Source of the DNA: Chloroflexota bacterium
GTDB lineage: Bacteria > Chloroflexota > Dormibacteria > Dormibacterales > Dormibacteraceae
Assembly: GCA_005880525.1 (NCBI GenBank)
Contig: VBFW01000202.1
Location: 1 to 25,102 of the forward strand
DNA: 25,102 bases
Reading direction: 5' to 3'
The translations under genes were made by a program, and so were the position numbers. Below are positions 13,183 through 20,797 of the stretch, piece by piece (positions within the stretch are counted from its first letter, which is position 1; every line of letters begins with the position of its first letter). The notes under the pieces are model-generated. The model did no database searches. It was not told where the DNA came from and saw only the letters and a program-made list of their open reading frames with translations.

Positions 13183-14892
13183 GTGCCCGAGAACGACGCC
13201 GAGATCCAGTCCACCAAGCGTTCGGTTGCAGCAGGTCTGCCACCCGGTGTGATCGTCGTTCTGCCTGGGTTTGCCCTGGTCGCGCTGGTCGCGATGCTGG
13301 TCATCCTGTTCGGCTTCCTGGACGCCAGCCACTACACGACCCTGGCCAATCTCTTGACGCCGGACCCGGCCGCGGCTGCTGGCACGGTCTCGCTCGCGGG
13401 CGGCGCCGAGGGGGTGACCTTGAGCATTGTCATCCTGGTCGTCTTCTACGGGATCCAGACCACCTCGTCGCGCTACTCGCCGCGCATCATCGACATCTTC
13501 ACGCGCAACCCGTTGAACGCGCTCGTCTTCACCTTCGCGCTCGCGTCGATCCTCTACACGTTCCTGGTGCGCGCGGAGATCCGGCCCAACTACGTGCCGA
13601 TGTGGAGCGTGGCGCTGGCGGTGGTGTTCGCGCTCGCGAACTTCGCCATCCTGCTGCCGTACGTCATCTACATCTTCGACATCATGCGAGCCGAGAGCCT
13701 CATCAAAGGCATCCGCAAACGGGCGACTCGCGACATCCGCAAATCGGTGACTGGCAGGCGCCGCCGCGACAGCGTCATGACCTGCATCTCGCAGATCACC
13801 GACATCGTCTTCGGCTCCATTCAGCTCGGCGACGTCCCCGTGTCGATCAACGGCGTCGAGGCCCTCAGCCGGTTCGTGGCCGACGACTACCTCCGCGTGA
13901 AGAAGAAGCTGCGGCCGGAATGGTTCCATGTCGGACACTCGGACCTGCCCGGCGCGTCCGACCAGATCCTGGCCGAGGTCAACCGCGCGCACACATGGGT
14001 CGAGTACTTGATTCTTTCGAGCTTCGTCGACTTCGTCGGGCTCACGCCCGTCCACCGCAAGGAAGCCGTGCACGCGATCGCCCTGGCGACCCGCGACATC
14101 GGGCTCGCGGCCATCGAGGTCGGCGACCCTGAGGTCGCGGACCTGACAGTCAGGTTCTTCAACACGTACCTGCGCACGGCGATCACCCGCACGGCGCCGA
14201 CATTCGCGTCGTCGATGATGAACGAGTACCGGCGACTGGCCATCGGCGCGCTCGAGTGGCGTCCTGACATATCGGTCGAATCAGCCGCGCACCTGCTGCG
14301 GTACGGACGCCACTTCGACGAGTCGGGCATGCCGGCCATCTTCGGCGCCGCGGCCGAGGACGTGGCTGACCTCGCGATCGAAGCGCAGGGCCGCGATCCC
14401 GAGGTGACGCGCCGCCTGGCGCTGCTGCTCGTGCGCAACCTGCAGGACCTGATCCCCAACGCACGGCCCATCGGCCTCAACGGCCTGTTCAAGGCCGTCG
14501 CGAAGCTCGCGTTCTGGGCGATGGCCTCAGACGCCAAGGACGTGAGCGGCATCCTTGTGGAAGGCATCGCATGGGCGCCGCCAGACTTCGTGGACGGCGC
14601 GCTCAACCGCATGGAGTCGATGCAGTCGGGACTGTTCTGGGAGGTCAACGAGCGCGTGATCGCGTTCGACTGGGTCGACGAGCCACTGCGCGCGCAGATC
14701 CCACGGCTGCGCGCCGCGCTGAAGCGCGCGCACGGCGGTGGCGGAACTGAGGAGCTCGCCCAGGAGCCGACCGCGTCCATGGTCATGACAGACCTGATCG
14801 CGCCGACGCAGGTGTCGCTCCCGGTCATGCCCGCCAACGGCAAAAAGGCTGTCGTGACCGAGCAGCAGGGCGTCAACACGCCGGCTCAGTGA
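13183..14892 (+). CDS. DUF2254 family membrane protein
   Basis: From the GTG at 13183 this is a 569-residue predicted membrane protein of the DUF2254 type. The N-terminal third has four membrane helices (about 23-45, 78-91, 101-118 and 131-155) separated by short loops. The hydrophilic remainder contains TSSRYSPRIIDIF between helices 2 and 3 and a long helical cytosolic domain with LSSFVDFVGLTPVHRKEAV. The role of the family is not known. The GTG lacks a Shine-Dalgarno, and TAGTAT lies about 15 nt before it, so a leaderless or nearly leaderless message is possible. A much longer in-frame reading reaches back across the divergent HAD gene and is artefactual. The stop overlaps the GTG of the next gene (GTGA), so the two are coupled. 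Confidence 0.8.
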   Translation: MPENDAEIQSTKRSVAAGLPPGVIVVLPGFALVALVAMLVILFGFLDASHYTTLANLLTPDPAAAAGTVSLAGGAEGVTLSIVILVVFYGIQTTSSRYSPRIIDIFTRNPLNALVFTFALASILYTFLVRAEIRPNYVPMWSVALAVVFALANFAILLPYVIYIFDIMRAESLIKGIRKRATRDIRKSVTGRRRRDSVMTCISQITDIVFGSIQLGDVPVSINGVEALSRFVADDYLRVKKKLRPEWFHVGHSDLPGASDQILAEVNRAHTWVEYLILSSFVDFVGLTPVHRKEAVHAIALATRDIGLAAIEVGDPEVADLTVRFFNTYLRTAITRTAPTFASSMMNEYRRLAIGALEWRPDISVESAAHLLRYGRHFDESGMPAIFGAAAEDVADLAIEAQGRDPEVTRRLALLLVRNLQDLIPNARPIGLNGLFKAVAKLAFWAMASDAKDVSGILVEGIAWAPPDFVDGALNRMESMQSGLFWEVNERVIAFDWVDEPLRAQIPRLRAALKRAHGGGGTEELAQEPTASMVMTDLIAPTQVSLPVMPANGKKAVVTEQQGVNTPAQ

Positions 14893-15848
14893 GAGGCGCA
14901 GGCGGAAGCCTCCTCTTCCTCAGCCAGGCCGACATCGTCCGTTTGCTCGACATCGACAAGCTGCTGGAAGCCCTTGCCGGCGCGTTCGTGGAGCTGAGCG
15001 CCGGCCGAACCTCGGTGCCGCCGCGGATCGCAGCGCGAACGGCGAGCGGCGGCTTGCTCGGAGCCATGCCCGGCTACATCGCCGGCGTGCTCGAAGCGAA
15101 GGTCGTTTCGGTCTTTCCGCAGAACCACGCGCGCGGCCTGCCGTCGCATCAGGGTCTCATCGCGCTGTTCGACGAGGACACCGGCGCGCCGCTGGCTGTG
15201 ATGGACGGCGTGGCGATCACAGGCATCCGCACCGGTGCGGCCGCTGCTCTCGCCGCCCGGTGGCTGGCGCGGCCGGACGCGACCACCCTGGCGATCCTCG
15301 GGGCGGGGGTGCAAGGGCGCTCGCACCTCGCCGCGTTCCCGCGCACGCGCGACTTCAAAGAGATTCGAATCGCGTCGCGCAACGTCGCGACCGCCGAAGC
15401 GCTGGCCGCCGAGAATCCGCGGGCCAAGCCGGTCGCAACGTTCAAGGAGGCCGTGCAGGGCGCGGACGTGGTGTGCTGCTGCACCGACGCGCGTGAGCCG
15501 GTGCTGAAGTACGAGTGGCTCGTCTCCGGCGCTCACGTCAGCTCGGTCGGCGGAACGTTCGGGCCCGAGCTCGACGCCAAGACCATCGGCGCCGGAACGA
15601 TCTTCGTCGAGTCGCGCGACGCGGTCCGGCAGCCGCCGCCCGCCGGAGCGCATGAGCTGCAGGGCCTCCGGCCCGAGTCGGTCACCGAGATCGGAGAGGT
15701 CATCGCGGCCACGCAGCCCGGGCGGAGCGCGCCCGACCAGCTCACCGTGTACAAGTCCTCCGGGCACGCGGTCGAGGACGCTGCGGCCGCGCGCCTGGTG
15801 TACGAGCGCGCTCTGGCCGAAGGCGCCGGCCAGCGCGTGTCGCTCTAG
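14889..15848 (+). CDS. Ornithine cyclodeaminase/mu-crystallin family protein
   Basis: The 319-residue protein has the OCD/mu-crystallin fold, an NAD(P)-dependent family that includes ornithine cyclodeaminase, alanine dehydrogenase and ketimine reductases. The substrate-binding PPR (44-46), the lysine in EAKVVSVFPQN (Lys71) and TGIRTGAAAALA (111-122) are conserved. The Rossmann motif ILGAGVQGRSHL is at about 136-147, and GADVVCCCTDAREP follows the usual strand pattern. It begins with a GTG that overlaps the DUF2254 stop codon by 4 nt and has no upstream room, so the start is secure. The pairing with a membrane protein of unknown role is unusual and may mean that it acts on a transported amino acid. 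The end is nested with the convergent small ORF. Substrate is not predictable. Confidence 0.9.
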   Translation: MRGAGGSLLFLSQADIVRLLDIDKLLEALAGAFVELSAGRTSVPPRIAARTASGGLLGAMPGYIAGVLEAKVVSVFPQNHARGLPSHQGLIALFDEDTGAPLAVMDGVAITGIRTGAAAALAARWLARPDATTLAILGAGVQGRSHLAAFPRTRDFKEIRIASRNVATAEALAAENPRAKPVATFKEAVQGADVVCCCTDAREPVLKYEWLVSGAHVSSVGGTFGPELDAKTIGAGTIFVESRDAVRQPPPAGAHELQGLRPESVTEIGEVIAATQPGRSAPDQLTVYKSSGHAVEDAAAARLVYERALAEGAGQRVSL

Positions 15849-16030
15849 AAAGCGATCGCAGCGCGCTTCGGGTAGAGGACGTTGGCGCGGCGGGCCGCCT
15901 CGGCGACGGTCGTCGCCGGAACAGTCGTGAAGCGGGTGACGCGGCCCCTCTCGTAAACCGCGACCCGCCACGGCACGAGCTCGCGGCCATCCTTGCCGAC
16001 GATCCTCACCGCGCCCTCGTAAACGGTCAT
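15845..16030 (-). CDS. Small hypothetical protein (61 aa)
   Basis: A 61-residue ORF starting at ATG 16030 (or a TTG at 16051). The product is basic and has an ordered look: strands MTVYEGAVRIVGKDGREL and RVAVYERGRVTRFTTV, then a helix, TTVAEAARRANVLYP. I do not recognise a family. Evidence for coding is the G/C-rich third positions and the exact 4-nt nested-stop overlap with the convergent OCD-family gene, the arrangement seen at the other convergent junctions. It lies downstream of the CPA2 antiporter beyond a 47-bp tandem array, with no clear ribosome binding site. It may be a small DNA- or RNA-binding or antitoxin-like protein, but nothing proves this. Confidence 0.5.
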   Translation of the reverse strand: MTVYEGAVRIVGKDGRELVPWRVAVYERGRVTRFTTVPATTVAEAARRANVLYPKRAAIAF

Positions 16031-16112
16031 CTGGCTATGAACCGTAGCCAACCGGCCCTGGCGTGGCCATCCTGGAAATCAATGAGCCCGGGCCGTGGAT
16101 ATCCACGAAGGT

Positions 16113-16299
16113 GGCCAGTGCTGACATCCCCACCTGACCTCCCCACCAGTGGGGAGGAAGGCCAGGGCTGACATCCCCACCTGACCTCCCCACGAGTGGG
16201 GAGGAAGGCCAGTGTTGACATCCCCACCTGACCTCCCCACAAGTGGGGAGGGACGCCAGAGCTGACATCCCACCTGATCTCCCCACCAGTGGGGAGGGA
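16113..16299 (-). repeat. Four-copy 47-bp tandem array of hairpins (class B palindromes)
   Basis: Units start at 16113, 16160, 16207 and 16254, with a period of exactly 47 bp; the last unit is 46 bp. Each unit contains CCTCCCCAC and GTGGGGAGG arms around a 2-nt centre (CA, GA, AA, CA); the first arm reads TCTCCCCAC in the fourth. Each also contains TGACATCC(C)CACCTGA. The array ends 2 nt after the CPA2 antiporter stop codon, so on its mRNA it would form up to four 3' hairpins. The centres differ while the arms are kept, which suggests selection for pairing. It is not a CRISPR array: there are no unique spacers. Single relatives lie at 469-491 and 21817-21831. Confidence 0.85.
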
Positions 16300-16301
16300 G
16301 C

Positions 16302-18044
16302 CTAGGCCAGGACCTCCTGGCGCTGCTTGAGGTGACCGATCGCCTGCGTCCTGACTTCCTGGAAGCCCTCCTTGAGGCCTTTGCGCAGGATGCGGGCGCA
16401 GGCGGCGGCGGAGTACAGGCGCGGGATGAACACGAAGTCGGCGCCCGCGTCATAGAACTTCAGCGCCTGCGGGATGTGGTCGGTGGTCAGCACGACGCGC
16501 ACGTTCGGCGAGTGCGTGCGGACATTGCGCAGCAGCCTCAGGTTGCTGGTGCCGCGAAGAACGTCGTCGGTGATGCTGGATACGACGAGCTCTGCGTTTT
16601 CGATTCCCGCGTGGTGAAGCGTGTCCACGTGCGCGATGTCGCCGTAAACGACCTTGATGCTCCGGCGCCGCAGCTCGCGCATGACGGTCGGGTTGAAGTC
16701 GATGACCAGGATCTTGCTCACGAACTCCTTCGACTCCTCGACGTCGCCCTCGTGCTCGAACTCGTAGAGGATCGAGCTGGCGTCGCGGAAGAAGCCGAGG
16801 AAGATGACCGGGTAGCGGCCCTCGGCCTCGGCCGCCTGGGCCTTGTCCGCATCGAGATCCTTGAGGCCGACGGCTTTGAGCGCGTTCGTCAGCGTGTTCT
16901 GGATGAAGTGGCTCGCGTTGATCATGTACGTCGAGGCCACCGACGTCACCGCGAAGGTGAGGATTACCACGGTCAGGATGTCAGTGCCGATCTGGTGCGG
17001 ATTCATGGACACGCCGAGAAAGGCGATGACGATCGAGAACTCGCTGACCTGCGCAAGGTTGATCGCCGGCACGAGGCTGTTGCGAAGCCCCAGCCGCAGC
17101 GTGTAGAGAATCGGCACCACGACGACGCGACTCACGATCACGAACACCGAGGCGCCGAGCACCAGCAGCAACACCCGAGGCGTCGGGACAGGGATCTGCA
17201 TTCCGAGCGCGACGAAGAACAGCGTCACGAAGAAGTCGCGGATGCTCGTCGCCTTGGCCATGACGTCGAGGTTGTAGGGAAAGGTCGACAGGCTCACGCC
17301 GGCGATAAGCGCGCCCATCTCACGCGAGAGCCCGATAAAGCTCGCGATGCCCGCGAGGAAGAAGCACCACGCGAGCGCGGTCACGAGGACGAGCTCAGGT
17401 GCCTTGGCCACCGACCGGAAGAGGTACGGCAGCACGTATTTGGAAAGGGCGAGGCCGCCCACCACCAGCAGGGCGCCCTTCCAGAGCGAGAGCGCGAGCG
17501 GCAGCAAGTCAGGGTTCGAGATGTTCGGCTGCACCGCGAGCATCACCACAGCCCACAGGTCCTGGATGACGAGCACCCCGAGCGTGATGCGACCCGGAAG
17601 CGTGTCGAGCTCCATCCGGTCGTTCAGGATCTTGACCACGACGAGAGTGCTCGAAAGGCTCATACACGCCGCCAGGTAGAGCAGCGAGTAGTCGCCGCCG
17701 CCGACGTGGGCGCCGAGCAGCGCGAAGTAGCCAAGGCCAAGCGCGATGCAGATCGGCACCTGGAGAGCCCCCGTCACGAGCATCGGTGCACCGGCGGCGG
17801 CGAGCTTCTTCAGGTCGATCTCGAGGCCGATGACGAACAGCAGGAGAATGAGGCCGATCTCGGCCACCGTCTGGATGCTGGCGAGGTCGGTCACCCAGCG
17901 AAAGCCGATGGGGCCGATGATGACGCCGGCCAGCAGGTAGGCGAGGATCAGCGGTTGGTGCAGCCGCCAGCTCACCAGCGCGAGCAGCGCGGCGGCGGTC
18001 ACGCAGATCGCGATGCCGGAGAGGAGGTCTGTGGGGATCGTCAC
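16302..18044 (-). CDS. CPA2-family cation/proton antiporter with C-terminal RCK-like domain
   Basis: This 580-residue protein has about 12 membrane helices (residues 5-400) of the CPA2 type, with AEIGLILLLFVIGLEID at 61-77, MSLSSTLVVVKIL at 128-140 and the Gln-Asp motif VIQDLWAVV at 159-167, as in KefB/KefC and other K+/H+ or Na+/H+ antiporters. After a linker, residues 421-550 form a TrkA-N/RCK-type domain (KILVIDFNPTVMRELRR, VVYGDIAHVDTL, ENAELVVSSITDD). Its first strand reads VIFLGFFRDASSI, without the GxGxxG dinucleotide loop, so nucleotide control may be altered or lost. The GTG at 18044 overlaps the SDR stop codon (GTGA); the longer in-frame reading inside the SDR gene is spurious. The 3' end is followed by the 47-bp array. 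It would exchange K+ or Na+ for protons; the ion is not determined. Confidence 0.93.
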   Translation of the reverse strand: MTIPTDLLSGIAICVTAAALLALVSWRLHQPLILAYLLAGVIIGPIGFRWVTDLASIQTVAEIGLILLLFVIGLEIDLKKLAAAGAPMLVTGALQVPICIALGLGYFALLGAHVGGGDYSLLYLAACMSLSSTLVVVKILNDRMELDTLPGRITLGVLVIQDLWAVVMLAVQPNISNPDLLPLALSLWKGALLVVGGLALSKYVLPYLFRSVAKAPELVLVTALAWCFFLAGIASFIGLSREMGALIAGVSLSTFPYNLDVMAKATSIRDFFVTLFFVALGMQIPVPTPRVLLLVLGASVFVIVSRVVVVPILYTLRLGLRNSLVPAINLAQVSEFSIVIAFLGVSMNPHQIGTDILTVVILTFAVTSVASTYMINASHFIQNTLTNALKAVGLKDLDADKAQAAEAEGRYPVIFLGFFRDASSILYEFEHEGDVEESKEFVSKILVIDFNPTVMRELRRRSIKVVYGDIAHVDTLHHAGIENAELVVSSITDDVLRGTSNLRLLRNVRTHSPNVRVVLTTDHIPQALKFYDAGADFVFIPRLYSAAACARILRKGLKEGFQEVRTQAIGHLKQRQEVLA

Positions 18045-18838
18045 GTGACGGCTGCGTGCGAGTCGATGTTGCCCCAGCGCTGCTCGAGCGCAGGCAGGTC
18101 GGCCGGATCGCCGGCGATGAGGAAGCGCGGGTGGTGGACGCCCTCGATCAGGGCTGAGGCCTGCTGCTCCACTGCCTGCTTGCCGGCCTCTGGAGGAGTG
18201 CCGTCGCCCATCCACCGGCCAAGCCCGCGCGAGCGCGTGTTCTGCCCGATCTTCGGCGCCTTCTGACTGAGGCAGAAAAGCGAAACGTGCACGCCGGTTC
18301 CCTTCGTCTGCAGCGTGAGCCCCTCGGTGAACGCGGCCAGCGCCGCGTGGCCAGTGTCGTAAGGAATCGTGTTCGCATCGCCGGGATGGACCCCGCCGAA
18401 CGAGACGATGTTGATGATGTGACCCGAGCCTCGCTCGGTCATGTGGCTTAGGAAGCCGGTTGTCGTGCGCACCGCGCCGAGCAGGTTGGTCTCGAGCATC
18501 CACGCCCAGTCGTGGCTGGAGATGCGATCCAGCTTGCCCTGCAGCAGAACGCCGACGGCGTTGACAAGAATGTCCACCTTTCCCATCGACTTGATCGCAC
18601 CATGCACGAGCGAGCGCACCGATGCGTCGTTGCGCACGTCAGTCGAAAGCGCAATCGATCTCTCGGCGGTGCGCAGCCGGAGGATGTCCTCGACCGTGCG
18701 ATCCATGCGCGGCGCGTCGAAGTCTGCAACCACGACATCGGCGCCCTGACGCGCAAAGCCGAGCGCGACCGCCCGGCCGATGCCACTGCCAGCACCAGTC
18801 ACCACCCCGACCTTGCCGGACAGCGCGCCTGAATTCAT
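18041..18838 (-). CDS. SDR-family protein with altered catalytic motif
   Basis: A 265-residue short-chain dehydrogenase/reductase fold. Cofactor binding looks intact: TGAGSGIG at 14-21, an acid after strand 2 (VVADFDAPR), STDVRND, and NLLGA near residue 118. The active site is unusual: the expected YxxxK reads YDTGH at 160-164, so the lysine that lowers the tyrosine pKa is replaced by His, and NNAG is NAVG. Ser146 is present in NIVSFGG. It may be inactive, bind a ligand, or use a different proton relay. The start is the ATG at 18838 (a TTG lies 9 nt upstream), 54 bp from the divergent lipoprotein gene. The stop overlaps the CPA2 antiporter start, so an NAD(P)-sensing role for the antiporter is a speculative possibility. 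Confidence 0.88.
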   Translation of the reverse strand: MNSGALSGKVGVVTGAGSGIGRAVALGFARQGADVVVADFDAPRMDRTVEDILRLRTAERSIALSTDVRNDASVRSLVHGAIKSMGKVDILVNAVGVLLQGKLDRISSHDWAWMLETNLLGAVRTTTGFLSHMTERGSGHIINIVSFGGVHPGDANTIPYDTGHAALAAFTEGLTLQTKGTGVHVSLFCLSQKAPKIGQNTRSRGLGRWMGDGTPPEAGKQAVEQQASALIEGVHHPRFLIAGDPADLPALEQRWGNIDSHAAVT

Positions 18839-18891
18839 GCGCGGCAACTATGCAACGAGCGGCTCCCGAATTGCCATACCTTGAATGCCGC

Positions 18892-19359
18892 ATGGCTCGA
18901 GGTGCCCTCGTTGCGATCGGGCTGGTGATCCTGGCCGCGTGCGGCTCAACCGGCTTCGCGCTCATGGGCGCGACCGTCGACGGGACCTATACCTGCGCGG
19001 TCGGATCGGCCAACACCCAGTACGACCTGCACACGAAGATCTCGGCCGACAACTCGACCTCGAAGTCCGTGGACGTGCAGTCGATCGACGCCGTGCTGGT
19101 GGTGTCGGCGGTTCACGGCCAGTGGCAGCAGGCGGTCGGAACCAGGTACGACGCCGGCAAGGTGCCGTTCGCGCCACGCTCGGTCGGCGCCGGCTCGAAG
19201 GCCACGGTGACTGCCACGATCCCGAGCGCGTGCACCAACGCGCAGCATCAGGGCACCAGCGACGACTATGCCGACTACTCGATCCAGCTCACGGTAGTGA
19301 CGTCGGCGGGCACGTTCCACCTGACCAGCCAGAACAAGCACCGCATCGTCGCGCCTTAG
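18892..19359 (+). CDS. Small predicted lipoprotein
   Basis: A 155-residue secreted protein with a clean lipoprotein signal: RGALVAIGLVILAAC, lipobox LAAC with the lipidated Cys at about residue 17. The mature part has strand-rich segments such as VDGTYTCAVGSANTQYDL, SVDVQSIDAVLVVSAV and YSIQLTVVTSAGTF, with two further cysteines (TYTC and IPSAC) that could form a disulfide. It resembles Ig-like or DUF-type small lipoproteins, but I cannot assign a family. The ATG at 18892 is preferred since the signal peptide begins there; an ATG at 18850 is in frame. No Shine-Dalgarno is visible. It is divergent from the SDR/antiporter operon and its stop is nested with the convergent GNAT gene. Confidence 0.75.
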   Translation: MARGALVAIGLVILAACGSTGFALMGATVDGTYTCAVGSANTQYDLHTKISADNSTSKSVDVQSIDAVLVVSAVHGQWQQAVGTRYDAGKVPFAPRSVGAGSKATVTATIPSACTNAQHQGTSDDYADYSIQLTVVTSAGTFHLTSQNKHRIVAP

Positions 19360-19841
19360 TGCACCCGGCGGCGGTCGGCCGCAAGCGATGTCGACGATCG
19401 CATTCCCAGTCGCACGCGCGCGGCGGCGACAAGCTCTGGATCGGCCCGCGAATCGGGGCCGGCGCTCAGCCACCTCAGTCCCGCGAAGCGGCGGACTGTG
19501 AAGTTCAGGACCGCGACGAATCCGGCGTCGGCGTCGGCCTTTTGCGCGGGGTCCTCCGTGCTGCCGATCCACAGCCGCGCCATGCCATCACGCCGGGCCT
19601 GCGCAACCATGCCTTCCAGCAACGCGCGGTAGTGGCCGCGCCGGCGATGCTCCGGCAGGGTCAGGCAGTTCCAGATGTACGCCTCGCCCGCGTCCGGTGA
19701 GATCTCGACCCCGAGCTCGCCGATCCACTCGGTTGTCGTCGAGAGCCAGCCGTAGCTGACCACCTGGCCGGCTTCCGTGACGGCAAACGCACGGCAGCCG
19801 CGTTCGAATCGCGGCGCCACGCGATCGCCCTCCTCGCCCAT
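19356..19841 (-). CDS. GNAT-family N-acetyltransferase
   Basis: The product is 161 residues from the ATG at 19841 (166 from a GTG at 19856). The acetyl-CoA pyrophosphate loop is LPEHRRRGHYRALLEGMV, following the strand AYIWNCLTLPE; the preceding region AFAVTEAGQVVSYGWLS is the usual beta-hairpin. Substrate is unknown. The open frame continues upstream to a CTG that overlaps the DinB-like stop codon, but that extension crosses a strong hairpin at 19906-19938, so I reject it. The C-terminal tail beyond residue 120 is basic and not GNAT-like. Its stop TAA is nested with the TAG of the convergent lipoprotein. Confidence 0.85.
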   Translation of the reverse strand: MGEEGDRVAPRFERGCRAFAVTEAGQVVSYGWLSTTTEWIGELGVEISPDAGEAYIWNCLTLPEHRRRGHYRALLEGMVAQARRDGMARLWIGSTEDPAQKADADAGFVAVLNFTVRRFAGLRWLSAGPDSRADPELVAAARVRLGMRSSTSLAADRRRVH

Positions 19842-19905
19842 CGCAGCCACGAGCACGCCGGCTGAGGTGGAGGTGACCTCGACGAATTGGGTCGCGCGAA
19901 CGGAA

Positions 19906-19938
19906 GGCGGCGGACCTTGTCGTTTGAGGTCCGCCGCC
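19906..19938 (-). terminator. Strong hairpin after the DinB-like gene
   Basis: Perfect 11-bp arms GGCGGCGGACC and GGTCCGCCGCC enclose an 11-nt AT-richer loop. The hairpin begins 17 nt after the DinB-like stop codon on the minus strand and ends 50 nt before the GTG that could start the GNAT gene. No U-run follows, so it may be a Rho-assisted or stability element. It separates the dioxygenase/DinB pair from GNAT. Confidence 0.6.
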
Positions 19939-19954
19939 CAGAGCTTGCTTCGGA

Positions 19955-20797
19955 TCAGAACCGGAAGTGCAGCTTCCGGATGGTGTTGATCACGTCCTCG
20001 TCCCCGCTGGCCGAGCCGCCCGGGAATCGCTGGAAGAACGTCAGCACCGCGTCGGCGGCGTTGTTGAAGTGGATGAGCGCGTCAACGCCCTCGAAACCGC
20101 CCTTCTCCGGCTCTGACGACCACTTGCCGTCCTTGACGGTCGCGCGCCACTTGCCGCCCCAGGCCCCGTCGACCTGGATGCCATATGTGAAGTCCTGGCC
20201 CTTGGCGACTGGCTCGTCCACCGTGTACTGCCAGAAGATGAACGCGTACGGCAGGATCAGGCCGGCCGTCGCCTCGTCGATCGTGGCGAGCTTATCGCCG
20301 AGCCCGTACTCGATGTCGTAGGGATGGACGCCGTAGTCCATGATCTGGAAGGTCCCGTAGAAGCCCGCCGGCACCGGCCCCGCGAACGGGTGGTAGACCA
20401 GGAAGCTCTCCCACTCCTGCGGCGTGAGCTCGTCCAGCATCTTGTCCAGCTTCTGCGCGTCTTTCTTGAACCGGTCGAGGGCCTCTTCCCTGGACAGCTT
20501 GCGGAAATCGAGCGCGTGGTCGTTCAGCGTCTCGCCCATCACCGGCAGCCCGAGGGCCGTGCCCTCCTTGCCGGATCGCGCGGCGTCCCAGTTCTTGAAG
20601 TAACCCTCCATGACGTCGATCATGTGGCCGACCAGGTCACGCGTCTCCCAGCCGGTGCACCGCGTCATGACATTCCAGTTCTTGGGGTCGGAGACCATGC
20701 GCGTGAAGTTCTCGCGGTCGCGGCGCATGACGGTCATCACCGTCTCTTTGCCGTCGGCCGACATCGGGTTGACGGGAGCGATCGTCGCGGTGCTCAT
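19955..20797 (-). CDS. DinB/maleylpyruvate-isomerase-like protein with SCP2-like C-terminus
   Basis: The 280-residue protein has an N-terminal DinB-like four-helix bundle of the mycothiol-dependent maleylpyruvate isomerase (MDMPI_N) type, with CTGWETRDLVGHMIDVM at 48-63 (His58) and MDYGVHPYDIEYGLG at 153-167. The metal triad would be His58, Asp154 and His158, with Asp in place of the family's Glu. The C-terminal part (about 195-280), with ALIHFNNAADAVLTFFQRF, looks like an SCP2/MDMPI_C lipid- or ligand-binding module. Known relatives isomerise maleylpyruvate in gentisate breakdown, or are thiol-dependent transferases. The ATG at 20797 shares its A with the dioxygenase stop codon (TGATG), so the two are coupled. 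A role after aromatic ring cleavage is inferred from that neighbour. Confidence 0.85.
   Translation of the reverse strand: MSTATIAPVNPMSADGKETVMTVMRRDRENFTRMVSDPKNWNVMTRCTGWETRDLVGHMIDVMEGYFKNWDAARSGKEGTALGLPVMGETLNDHALDFRKLSREEALDRFKKDAQKLDKMLDELTPQEWESFLVYHPFAGPVPAGFYGTFQIMDYGVHPYDIEYGLGDKLATIDEATAGLILPYAFIFWQYTVDEPVAKGQDFTYGIQVDGAWGGKWRATVKDGKWSSEPEKGGFEGVDALIHFNNAADAVLTFFQRFPGGSASGDEDVINTIRKLHFRF

Noticed and set aside
13180..14073. Minus-strand ORF over the DUF2254 gene
   Set aside because: Rich in Asp/Arg/His with no hydrophobic core; the plus strand has membrane helices and coupling to the next gene.
16113..16299. CRISPR array
   Set aside because: Units are near-identical over their full 47 bp with no unique spacers and no cas genes nearby.
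16332..18266. Long plus-strand ORF (644 codons) antisense to the antiporter
   Set aside because: Its composition (Arg, His, Asp-rich) is typical for the shadow of a GC-rich gene; the opposite strand encodes a clear CPA2 protein.
19857..19958. N-terminal extension of the GNAT protein to a CTG overlapping the DinB stop
   Set aside because: The frame is open, but it would cross a perfect 11-bp hairpin and needs a rare CTG start; the GNAT fold does not need it.
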